64,000 nt of DNA, from assembly GCF_030053345.1 (NCBI RefSeq), contig NZ_JASGBP010000001.1:558001-622000 (forward strand), given 5' to 3'. Under the pieces are notes generated by a model. The model had not been told where the DNA came from, ran no database searches, and saw nothing but the letters and a program-made list of their open reading frames with translations. The DNA comes from Flavobacterium sedimenticola. Lineage in GTDB: Bacteria; Bacteroidota; Bacteroidia; Flavobacteriales; Flavobacteriaceae. How positions within the stretch are numbered: the stretch's first letter is position 1; each line of letters begins with the position of its first letter. Below are positions 11,455 to 18,091 of the stretch, piece by piece. A program made the translations under genes and the position numbers.

Positions 11455-11577
11455 TGGAGCTATCCTGCCTGCCCGCAGGCAGGTCCGGCTGTCCGCTGTA
11501 TCTTTTTCGTCAGTTCGAGTGCGGTGTTCACCGCGTATCGAGAACACGAAAAAGGATGTCGCTCCCATCCGGGCTAT
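11455..11577. repeat. Composite palindromic dispersed repeat
   Basis: Four nested parts: a near-perfect palindrome CCTGCCTGCCCGCAGGCAGG (11464-11483); the block TCCGGCTGTCCGC; inverted arms ATCTTTTTCGT (11500-11510) and ACGAAAAAGGAT (11546-11557); and between the arms a copy of the GTTCGAGT...GTATCGAGAAC repeat also found twice at 15463-15545, here with a different central stem. The GCGGACAGCC core on the minus strand recurs in the elements at 33018-33102 and 33833-33900. It has the look of a flavobacterial intergenic dispersed repeat. No protein is encoded. Confidence 0.7.
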
Positions 11578-11590
11578 TTACTATATTTGA

Positions 11591-12106
11591 ATGATGGAAA
11601 ACAGCAACACGATTAAAATATATGCCGGAACCAGAAATTGGTATGAATTGGCATTGGCGGCGATTTTTTATACCGTCACAGCCTATACGGTATTGCTGCT
11701 TTTGTATTACCTAACCTTTGCTTTCAACGGCAAGGAAGCCACGCTCAAGCTTTTCGATTTCTTTTATTTAGGATTGCCAAGTTTGGCAAGTGCATTGGCT
11801 TTTTCAGTGACAAAAGATATTGAAATCGAAAACAACTCAAGCATAATCAGTTATTATAAAGTAGGGCCATTTACAAAAACGGTAAAAACTTCGACGCTTG
11901 CTTTTGAATATGTTTCGGTTTTTCAGGAAACTAAAGGTATTTTTCAAACAAACCTTTGGTACAAGGGAAACAAACATTATAAAATGTATGAGTTCGAAGT
12001 AAAGGCTGATGCTTTTAAATTTGCAACTTTGGTGTCTGATAAATTGAATATCGATTTATTGGATGCAACTGAGAGAGGAAATAATAAATGGGTTGAAAAA
12101 ACATGA
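11591..12106 (+). CDS. Small membrane protein of unknown function
   Basis: 171 residues, not recognised. Two hydrophobic segments near the N-terminus (about residues 16-43, ELALAAIFYTVTAYTVLLLL onward, and about 57-75) predict a two-helix membrane hairpin. A soluble C-terminal part follows, resembling a small PH-like or signal-receiving beta domain (KDIEIENNSSIISYYKVGPF), but this is only an impression. The start at 11591 could instead be 11594, since two Met codons are adjacent. Its last four bases overlap the bioF start (ATGA), so it is translationally coupled to the biotin genes. A role in biotin metabolism is not indicated by anything in its sequence. Confidence 0.6.
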   Translation: MMENSNTIKIYAGTRNWYELALAAIFYTVTAYTVLLLLYYLTFAFNGKEATLKLFDFFYLGLPSLASALAFSVTKDIEIENNSSIISYYKVGPFTKTVKTSTLAFEYVSVFQETKGIFQTNLWYKGNKHYKMYEFEVKADAFKFATLVSDKLNIDLLDATERGNNKWVEKT

Positions 12107-13263
12107 AACTGCCAAAATCCCTTCTAGCCAAACTCCACCAACGCCAGGCCGAAAACGCCTTGCGCCAATTGCCTGTAGCTACTCATTTGGTTGATTTTGC
12201 GTCTAACGATTATATAGGATTCGCCCAAAGCGAGCACCTCTTTCACCAAACGCATCAGTATCTGTTAGACCATAATATCAAAATCAACGGCGCCACCGGC
12301 TCGCGTCTCATTTCGGGGAACCATCCGTTGTACGACGAAGCAGAACGTTTCATCGCTAATTTCCACCAAGCGGAAAGCGCTTTAATTTTCAATTCGGGTT
12401 ACGATGCCAACGTGGGCTTTTTCAGCAGTGTGCCGCAACGCCACGACTTTATCTTGTACGACGAACTCTGCCACGCTTCCATCCGCGACGGCATTCAAAT
12501 GAGCCACGCCAAAGCCTATAAATTCCAACACAACGACACCGAGGATGTCGAGAAATTACTCCTCAAATTTGAACCCGCAACGCGCAACACGCAACCCGCA
12601 ACCGTTTATATCGTCACCGAATCTGTTTTCTCCATGGACGGCGATTCGCCCAATCTCGAAGCTTTGGTTCAGCTGGCTGAAAAATACAACGCGCATGTCG
12701 TCATCGACGAAGCCCACGCACTCGGGGTATTCGGCAATCAAGGCGAAGGAGTCGTGCAACAGCTACAGCTACAAGATAAAGTGTTCGCCCGCATCATGAC
12801 CTTCGGCAAAGGATTAGGCTGCCACGGCGCGGCTATTTTGGGCAGTGCCGAACTCAAAAGCTACTTGGTTAACTTCGCCCGCAGTTTTATCTATACCACC
12901 GGTTTGTCACCGCATTCGGTAGCGACAATTTTTGTGGCCTACCAACAGTTAGCCCAAGAAAAAGCAGCCTTGTCAACCCTAAAAAACAACATCATTTTCT
13001 TCAACCAAGAGAAACAACGCTTGGGTTTAAAACCGCTGTTTGTGTACAGCAAATCGGCCATACAATGCGCCATCATTCCCGGTAATGAAAACGTAAAAAC
13101 CATTGCCACGCCATTGCAACAACAAGGGTTTGATGTCAAACCCATACTGTCGCCTACGGTGCCCGAAGGACAGGAACGCCTCCGTTTTTGCCTGCACAGC
13201 TACAATTCCGAAGCCGAAATTTCCGCGGTATTGGAATTGTTGAGTACTTTTGTATTCAAATAA
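12103..13263 (+). CDS. bioF: 8-amino-7-oxononanoate synthase (BioF-like)
   Basis: 386 residues. A PLP-dependent alpha-oxoamine synthase that condenses pimeloyl thioester with alanine, the first committed ring-building step of biotin synthesis. Seen: VDFASNDYIGFAQ, NGATGSRLISGNH (substrate loop), VTESVFSMDGD, VIDEAHALGVFG (cofactor-binding Asp and His) and MTFGKGLGCHGAA with the Schiff-base Lys near residue 235. The C-terminus is the standard small domain. Just before VYIVTESVF there is an extra surface loop, PATRNTQPAT, encoded exactly by heptamer repeats at 12572-12602 (see findings). Its neighbours bioD and bioA fix the role as BioF rather than the related Kbl or serine palmitoyltransferase. 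Overlaps the membrane-protein gene by 4 bp. Confidence 0.93.
   Translation: MKLPKSLLAKLHQRQAENALRQLPVATHLVDFASNDYIGFAQSEHLFHQTHQYLLDHNIKINGATGSRLISGNHPLYDEAERFIANFHQAESALIFNSGYDANVGFFSSVPQRHDFILYDELCHASIRDGIQMSHAKAYKFQHNDTEDVEKLLLKFEPATRNTQPATVYIVTESVFSMDGDSPNLEALVQLAEKYNAHVVIDEAHALGVFGNQGEGVVQQLQLQDKVFARIMTFGKGLGCHGAAILGSAELKSYLVNFARSFIYTTGLSPHSVATIFVAYQQLAQEKAALSTLKNNIIFFNQEKQRLGLKPLFVYSKSAIQCAIIPGNENVKTIATPLQQQGFDVKPILSPTVPEGQERLRFCLHSYNSEAEISAVLELLSTFVFK
12572..12602 (-). repeat. Heptamer repeat tract inside bioF
   Basis: Four consecutive 7-bp units plus 3 bp; on the minus strand they read GTTGCGG, GTTGCGT or GTTGCGC, the same family as the intergenic array at 15221-15430. The tract keeps the bioF frame and encodes a Pro/Ala/Thr/Arg/Asn-rich loop. 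Confidence 0.85.
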
Positions 13264-13270
13264 AAAAGTC

Positions 13271-13888
13271 ATGAAACTATTCATCACCGGAATCGGAACC
13301 GACGTCGGGAAAACCGTCGCTTCGGCCATCATCACCCAAGCCCTCGAAGCCGATTATTGGAAACCCATACAGGCAGGCGATTTGGAACTTTCCGATACGC
13401 ACAAAGTAAGAGCCCGGGTATCTAACGATACGTCACAATTTCATCCCAATGCCTATGCGCTCCACACGCCGGCGAGTCCGCATTTAGCGGCGGCCTTAGA
13501 CGGCATTACCATCGACCTAAAACAAATCAAAGAACCCCAAACCAACAACCATTTGGTGATTGAAGGGGCGGGCGGTATTTTGGTACCACTCAACGATACC
13601 GATTGTATCATCGACCTAATTAAGCCCGATTACAAAGTGATTGTTGTTTCCCGTCATTATTTGGGCAGTATCAACCACACCTTGTTAACTATCGAAGCGC
13701 TTAAAAACCGAAAGATTGAAGTTGCCGGGATTATTTTTTCGGGCGATGAAAACGAAGCCACAGAAACCATAATCCTAAAGAAAACCGGAGTCCCATGCAT
13801 CGGGCGCATCGACAACGAACCCTATTTTGATGCCAATGTAATAGCCTATTACGCCGATACATTTCGGGACAATCTTTTGAATCTTTAA
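13271..13888 (+). CDS. bioD: Dethiobiotin synthetase
   Basis: 205 residues from the ATG at 13271, giving MKLFITGIGTDVGKTVASAI; the upstream in-frame ATG at 13250 lies inside bioF and would add seven unlikely residues. ATP-dependent carboxylase that closes the ureido ring of 7,8-diaminopelargonate. The P-loop GIGTDVGKT is at residues 7-15; YWKPIQAGD carries the family's substrate-binding KPIQxG; VIEGAGGILVPLND is the second nucleotide/metal motif. Length is a little below E. coli BioD (225). It starts 7 bp after bioF stops and precedes bioA by 27 bp, so the three are one operon. Confidence 0.95.
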   Translation: MKLFITGIGTDVGKTVASAIITQALEADYWKPIQAGDLELSDTHKVRARVSNDTSQFHPNAYALHTPASPHLAAALDGITIDLKQIKEPQTNNHLVIEGAGGILVPLNDTDCIIDLIKPDYKVIVVSRHYLGSINHTLLTIEALKNRKIEVAGIIFSGDENEATETIILKKTGVPCIGRIDNEPYFDANVIAYYADTFRDNLLNL

Positions 13889-13915
13889 TTGTAATAGTAA
13901 GCGTAATTTTGCTTA

Positions 13916-15217
13916 ATGAAAGACCTTAATTCCTTACCGGTGAACATGACACTATCCGAAAAAGACCAACTATACAACTGGCATCCCTACACCCAACACA
14001 AAACCACAGGGTTACTTCCTGCCATCGTCAAAGGCGAAGGCGCCTTGCTTTGGGACGATAACGGAAAGGAATACATCGATGCGATTGCCTCCTGGTGGGT
14101 TAATCCGTTCGGACATGCCAACCCGGTAATGGCCGAAGCCATTTACCAGCAATTAACCACACTCGAACACGTGTTGTTCGGCGGCTTTACCCATAACAAA
14201 GCGGTGGCGTTGTCCGAAAAATTGCTGTCTGTTTTACCATCCAATCAAAAGCGGATTTTCTATTCCGATAACGGTTCTACCGCGGTGGAAGTCGCCCTTA
14301 AAGCGGCCTTACAGTACAACTACAACCAAGGCCGAAAACGCACCAAAATCATTGCTTTTGAAGACGCTTTCCACGGCGATACGTTTGGCGCCATGGCGTC
14401 GAGCGGTATTACTTTTTTTACCGAAGCCTTCAAAGGGTCGTTACTCGAAGTGGTGCGCATTCCGGTGCCTGTTCCCGGGAAAGAGACTGAGGCGTTACAA
14501 GCCTTAACGGCCTTAGTGGAAACGAACGAATTTGCCGCTTTTATTTTTGAACCCTTAGTGCAAGGCGCCGCCGGTATGGTGATGTACGATGCCGCGGTTT
14601 TAGATCAAATGATAGCCGTGTGCCAACACCACCAGGTGTTTACCATCGCCGATGAAGTGATGACCGGTTTCGGGAAAACCGGGAAAACCTTTGCCTCCGA
14701 TTACCTGCAAAACCAACCCGATATGCTGTGCCTGTCGAAAGCGCTTACGGGTGGTACCATTCCGATGGCCGTTACCACTTTTACCCAAGAAATCTTCGAC
14801 GGGTTTTACGACAGCGATGTCAACAAAGCGTTATTTCACGGGCATACGTTTACCGCCAATCCTACGGGTTGTGCCGCGGCCTTGGCCGCTATCAGCTTGT
14901 TGGAAACGCCCGAGATGCAACACAATATCGCGCGCATCAACGCCCAACATCTGGCTTTTGCTCAAAAAATGAAAAGCCATCCCAAAGTAAAAACCACCCG
15001 CGTCACCGGCGTCATTTTTGCGCTCGAAATCCAAACCGAAACCCACGAAAGTTACTACGGGTCCATGCGCATGAAACTTTATAACTTCTTTATCGATAAA
15101 GGCGTTATCCTGCGTCCGGTGGGGAATATCGTGTACATCTTGCCACCGTATATTATTACAACCGAACAACTGGAAAAGGTTTATGGTATAGTTGAACAAG
15201 CGGTGGAGATGGTGTAA
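13916..15217 (+). CDS. bioA: Adenosylmethionine--8-amino-7-oxononanoate aminotransferase
   Basis: 433 residues. PLP aminotransferase that uses S-adenosylmethionine as amino donor to make 7,8-diaminopelargonate. Motifs: NWHPYTQHKT near the start, DAIASWWVNPFGHANP, FYSDNGSTAVEVALKAAL, IADEVMTGFGKTGK (cofactor Asp) and LSKALTGGTIPMA with the Schiff-base Lys. WHPYTQ and the WWV stretch separate BioA from general class III aminotransferases. A second in-frame Met at 13946 starts directly before the conserved TLSEKDQLYNWHPY; that shorter start is plausible, since a TAATTTTG box lies only a few bases before 13916. Between bioD and the heptamer array, which begins 3 bp after the stop codon. Confidence 0.95.
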   Translation: MKDLNSLPVNMTLSEKDQLYNWHPYTQHKTTGLLPAIVKGEGALLWDDNGKEYIDAIASWWVNPFGHANPVMAEAIYQQLTTLEHVLFGGFTHNKAVALSEKLLSVLPSNQKRIFYSDNGSTAVEVALKAALQYNYNQGRKRTKIIAFEDAFHGDTFGAMASSGITFFTEAFKGSLLEVVRIPVPVPGKETEALQALTALVETNEFAAFIFEPLVQGAAGMVMYDAAVLDQMIAVCQHHQVFTIADEVMTGFGKTGKTFASDYLQNQPDMLCLSKALTGGTIPMAVTTFTQEIFDGFYDSDVNKALFHGHTFTANPTGCAAALAAISLLETPEMQHNIARINAQHLAFAQKMKSHPKVKTTRVTGVIFALEIQTETHESYYGSMRMKLYNFFIDKGVILRPVGNIVYILPPYIITTEQLEKVYGIVEQAVEMV

Positions 15218-15220
15218 ACA

Positions 15221-15430
15221 GTTACGGGTTGCGGGTTGCGAGTTTCGAGTTCAAAGTTTCGAGTTTAAAGTATCAAGTTGCGGGTTTCGAGTTTCGAGTT
15301 CAAAGTTTCGAGTTTAAAGTATCAAGTTGCGGGTTGCGAGTTTCGAGTTCAAAGTTTCGAGTTTAAAGTATCAAGTTGCGGGTTTCGAGTTTAAAGTTTT
15401 GAGTTTAAAGTTTCAAGTTTAAAGCTGTGA
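15221..15430 (+). repeat. 30-unit heptamer array with 49-bp higher-order period
   Basis: From 15221 to 15430 the sequence divides without gaps into thirty 7-bp words, all beginning GT except the last (GCTGTGA); 27 begin GTT (for example GTTGCGG, GTTTCGA, GTTTAAA). Seven-word blocks repeat as a unit of 49 bp: blocks starting at 15228, 15277 and 15326 differ only in their second word, and a fourth block at 15375 is diverged. The array fills most of the 381-bp bioA-ketoacyl synthase gap. It starts 3 bp after the bioA stop codon. Confidence 0.95.
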
Positions 15431-15462
15431 CCAACCGCCAAACCTAACCCGCAACTCCTAAT

Positions 15463-15557
15463 CCGTCAGTTCGAGTAGCCCGCAGGGCGTATCGAGAACC
15501 CTTACCCCGTCAGTTCGAGTAGCCCGCAGGGCGTATCGAGAACCCGCAACCCGAAAC
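15463..15557. repeat. Two identical 39-bp palindromic repeats followed by reversed heptamers
   Basis: Identical copies at 15463-15501 and 15507-15545 (44-bp period) carry GTTCGAGTAGCCC, a GCA loop and GGGCGTATCGAGAAC, forming an imperfect hairpin. Reverse-strand heptamers (AACCCGC type) adjoin at 15545-15557 and at about 15444-15455, so the intergenic region has plus-oriented heptamers on the left, minus-oriented ones on the right, and the palindromes in the middle. Confidence 0.85.
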
Positions 15558-15598
15558 TTTCCCAAAGAATAACTACCTTTGCCGTACATTACTTTACC

Positions 15599-16816
15599 AT
15601 GTTGAAAACCAAAATCGCCATAACGTCGCTCGCTTCCATGTCGCCTTTAGGGAAAATCCCGGAGGAGATTTGGACGAATTATCTTTCGCCTAAAACCTTA
15701 ATTTCTACTAAGGAATTTAATGGTAAAAGTCAATTCGCAGCCGAGATTCCAACCAAAATCAGAGCAGCCCTTGACGCCTTGCGCAAGGAAGACATCAAGT
15801 ACAAAGCTTTAGACGAAACCGTACTCATGGCTATCTTAACCTCGCGCCAAGCCGTTTCGCAAGCCGGTTGGCAACAGGGCGATGCGTTCGGAATCAACAT
15901 TGGTTCGTCGCGCGGGGCGACGCAGTTGTTTGAGAAATACCACCGGGAGTTTATCGAAACCGGTAAAACGGCGACGCTCACGTCGCCCACCACCACGCTC
16001 GGAAACCTCTCCTCCTGGGTAGCCCACGATTTAAAAAGTAGCGGTCCCGAAATTTCGCATTCCATTACCTGTTCTACCGCCTTGCATGCCGTGTTAAATG
16101 CCGTGGCTTGGTTGCAATCGGGGTTGGCGACCAAGTTTTTGGTGGGCGGCAGCGAAGCACCGTTGACCGCTTTTACCTTGGCCCAAATGCAGGCGTTAAA
16201 GATTTATGCAAATCCGAACCCAAACGAGACTACCAACCCGAAACCCGCAACCCGCAACCCGCAACTTCAAGATGTTGAAGCCTATCCTTGCCGAGCTTTT
16301 GATTTTGCCAAAACCAAAAACACCATGGTCTTGGGCGAAGCCGCAGCCGTAGCCTGTTTGGAAACCGGCGAACATCCTAACGCTTTAGGGTATATTACCG
16401 GGATTGGCTATGCCACCGACGATTTGGAACACAACATTTCGATTTCGGAAGAGGCGCAATGCTTTCAAAAATCGATGGCGATGGCGTTGCAAAACACCCC
16501 TTTAGAGCAAGTCGATGCCATTGTGATGCACGCCCCCGGGACTTTAAAAGGTGATACTTCCGAATACAAAGCCATCCAAAAAATTTTTGGTCCCAACCCG
16601 CCGATGCTCACCACCAACAAGTGGAAAATAGGACATACCTTTGGCGCTTCGGGCTTGCTCAATATGGAGTTGGCGCTGCTCATGTTGCAACACCAAACCT
16701 TTATCGGGATTCCATATTATGCCGAACCCCACCCTCGAAAACAAATGCGCAACGTACTCATTAACGCCGTGGGTTTTGGCGGCAATGCGGTGAGTGTGTT
16801 GGTTAGCAGGTCTTGA
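15599..16816 (+). CDS. Beta-ketoacyl synthase (KAS II/FabF-like) of the biotin cluster
   Basis: 405 residues with a thiolase-fold condensing enzyme pattern. The nucleophile Cys158 is in HSITCSTALHAV, the two catalytic His are in IVMHAPGT (about 312) and KIGHTFGASGL (about 348), the Cys-His-His set of KAS I/II enzymes. It extends acyl-ACP with malonyl-ACP. Its location after bioA and the absence of bioC, bioH or bioZ in the window suggest a part in making the pimeloyl precursor, but this is inference from position. A heptamer tract at 16235-16269 encodes an extra loop (KPATRNPQ) before VEAYPCRAF, where other family members are shorter. The stop codon is directly followed by heptamer units. Confidence 0.85.
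   Translation: MLKTKIAITSLASMSPLGKIPEEIWTNYLSPKTLISTKEFNGKSQFAAEIPTKIRAALDALRKEDIKYKALDETVLMAILTSRQAVSQAGWQQGDAFGINIGSSRGATQLFEKYHREFIETGKTATLTSPTTTLGNLSSWVAHDLKSSGPEISHSITCSTALHAVLNAVAWLQSGLATKFLVGGSEAPLTAFTLAQMQALKIYANPNPNETTNPKPATRNPQLQDVEAYPCRAFDFAKTKNTMVLGEAAAVACLETGEHPNALGYITGIGYATDDLEHNISISEEAQCFQKSMAMALQNTPLEQVDAIVMHAPGTLKGDTSEYKAIQKIFGPNPPMLTTNKWKIGHTFGASGLLNMELALLMLQHQTFIGIPYYAEPHPRKQMRNVLINAVGFGGNAVSVLVSRS
16235..16269 (-). repeat. Heptamer repeat tract inside the ketoacyl synthase gene
   Basis: Five 7-bp units (AACCCGA, three AACCCGC, AACTTCA in plus orientation), in frame, encoding about NPKPATRNPQLQ. The same words occur in bioF and in the spacers nearby. Confidence 0.85.
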
Positions 16817-16879
16817 GTTTCGGGTTCAAGATGCTGCGAGCATCTCAGCGTTACCAACTTGTAACCCGCAACCCGCAAC
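16817..16879. repeat. Convergent heptamers and a hairpin between the ketoacyl synthase and recX
   Basis: Plus-oriented units GTTTCGG and GTTCAAG follow the ketoacyl synthase TGA immediately. A hairpin GATGCTGCGAGCATC (16830-16844) comes next, and then four minus-oriented heptamers (16852-16879), whose first G is the last base of the recX TAG stop codon. Both genes therefore run straight into the repeat family. Confidence 0.85.
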
Positions 16880-17346
16880 TATCTCTCCAGTTCCTTCATC
16901 TTGGCATACACCCAATCCGATTCCCAACCGCGGCGCAATAGGTAATCGCAGAACTTTTTGTTCTTTTTGGGGCCTTTTCTTTCGGTGAGGCTGTGCCAAT
17001 ACCGCTCGGCCAATTGGTCGAAGGTGGCTTGGTATTCGTCTTCCGGGATTTCGGTTAACGCCGCTTTGATATTGGGAGCGGAAATATGCCTTTGCTTGAG
17101 CTCGTTAACAATTCTGATTTTACCCCAAGATTTAATGCGGTGTTTGCCACGGGCAAAACTACGGGCGAAGCGCTCTTCGTTAAGAAAATTATGTTGCAGC
17201 AAATGCACCACTATCACATCAATTTCCTCGCCTTTCATACCCAGTTGGTACAACTTATCAACCACTTCACTATGGCAACGCTCCTGGTAGGAACAGTAAT
17301 ATTCCAATTTAAGCGTGGCTTCGGATAGGGTAAGTTTTTCGGTCAT
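16879..17346 (-). CDS. recX: Regulatory protein RecX
   Basis: 155 residues, all-helical, matching the RecX size and pattern: LEYYCSYQERCHSEVVDKL at the N-terminus (the CSxQERCHxEV signature typical of Bacteroidota RecX), VHLLQHNFLNEERFARSFARGKHR in the middle, and KFCDYLLRRGWESDWVY at the C-terminus. RecX binds RecA filaments and modulates recombination and SOS. It is convergent with the ketoacyl synthase gene, and recA is not in the window. A near-consensus TACTTTTA lies just upstream on the minus strand. The upstream side is the 41-bp repeat region. Confidence 0.9.
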   Translation of the reverse strand: MTEKLTLSEATLKLEYYCSYQERCHSEVVDKLYQLGMKGEEIDVIVVHLLQHNFLNEERFARSFARGKHRIKSWGKIRIVNELKQRHISAPNIKAALTEIPEDEYQATFDQLAERYWHSLTERKGPKKNKKFCDYLLRRGWESDWVYAKMKELER

Positions 17347-17463
17347 GGGTGAGTGGTTACGGGGGTAAAAGTAGGGATTTTTAGGGAAAAAGGAAAAGGA
17401 GTTAAGCGATATGAATTGGGCGTTATACGCTAGGGAAAGGAGAAGAAATTACGAATGGAGTGC

Positions 17464-17709
17464 ATGTTTTTCCAAATGAAAAAGGATGCACTTGTTTCGT
17501 GTGCATAATTTTCAAAACAAAAAAGTATGCACTTGTTTTGTGTGCATAATTTTCAAAATGAAAAAAGATGCACCTGTTTCGTGATCATAATTTTCAAAAT
17601 GAAAAAAGATGTGCACGTTTTGTGATCATAATTTTCAAAATGAAAAAAGATGTGCACGTTTTGTGATCATAATTTTCAAAATAAAAAAGGAGGTGCACGT
17701 TTTAGGGTG
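17464..17709. repeat. Six-copy 41-bp tandem repeat
   Basis: The anchor ATAATTTT recurs at 17505, 17546, 17587, 17628 and 17669, exactly 41 bp apart; a diverged first copy starts near 17464. Each unit contains ATTTTCAAAAT, an A-rich run and a GTGCAC or ATGCAC word; neighbouring units place GTGCAT and ATGCAC so that a stem can form. Copies drift from GTGCATAAT on the left to GATCATAAT on the right. Confidence 0.9.
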
Positions 17710-17972
17710 CCTTTTTATCGTTTGGAAAAGTTTGCACAATGGTGTTCCACAGAGAAGTAGGGAGGTTCGCAGATAACGGACCACTAAGCACGCCCAACGC
17801 CCAACGGGTACTCAAAATACGGCAAAAAAAATGTAAGCCGAAAGCCCTTTAAAACGGCATACTTATAAGATTTCGCTGATAAGTGGTAAGGGCTTTGCTT
17901 TCAAACTGAAAGGAATACCCCGAAATGTTCAAAAAATTGTTGATTACTTAAAGATTTCTTAAGCCAAGCCCC

Positions 17973-18002
17973 TTGGAATTTAGTAATTTAGATGTAGTTT
18001 TG
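17973..18002 (+). promoter_or_regulatory. Promoter of the giant T9SS protein gene
   Basis: TTG at 17973-17975, 19-bp spacer, TAGTTTTG at 17995-18002. It predicts a leader of about 85 nt containing a small hairpin with a T run. Confidence 0.65.
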
Positions 18003-18091
18003 TGTCCCCTTTTCTACCAGCCAAATTCTTGGCCTTTTTTTGTGCACTAAAGTGTAGTGTAACAAACTATGAAACAATTAGATAGCGTTTT

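Larger units (their letters stand above)
17347..18091. other. 745-bp gene-free region between recX and the giant T9SS gene
   Basis: No supported gene. It holds, from left to right, the recX promoter side, six copies of a 41-bp repeat (17464-17709), a patch with ACGCCCA repeated twice (about 17808), a nested hairpin (arms 17841-17849 with 17888-17896, and 17861-17866 with 17879-17884), the predicted promoter of the next gene (17973-18002), and a weak stem GCCAA/TTGGC followed by seven T in the leader (18020-18041). Confidence 0.7.

Noticed and set aside
15221..15430. CRISPR array or coding repeat
   Set aside because: The 7-bp period leaves no spacers, and no open frame across it looks like protein.
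17464..17709. CRISPR array
   Set aside because: Direct 41-bp repeats have no unique spacers between them and there are no cas genes.
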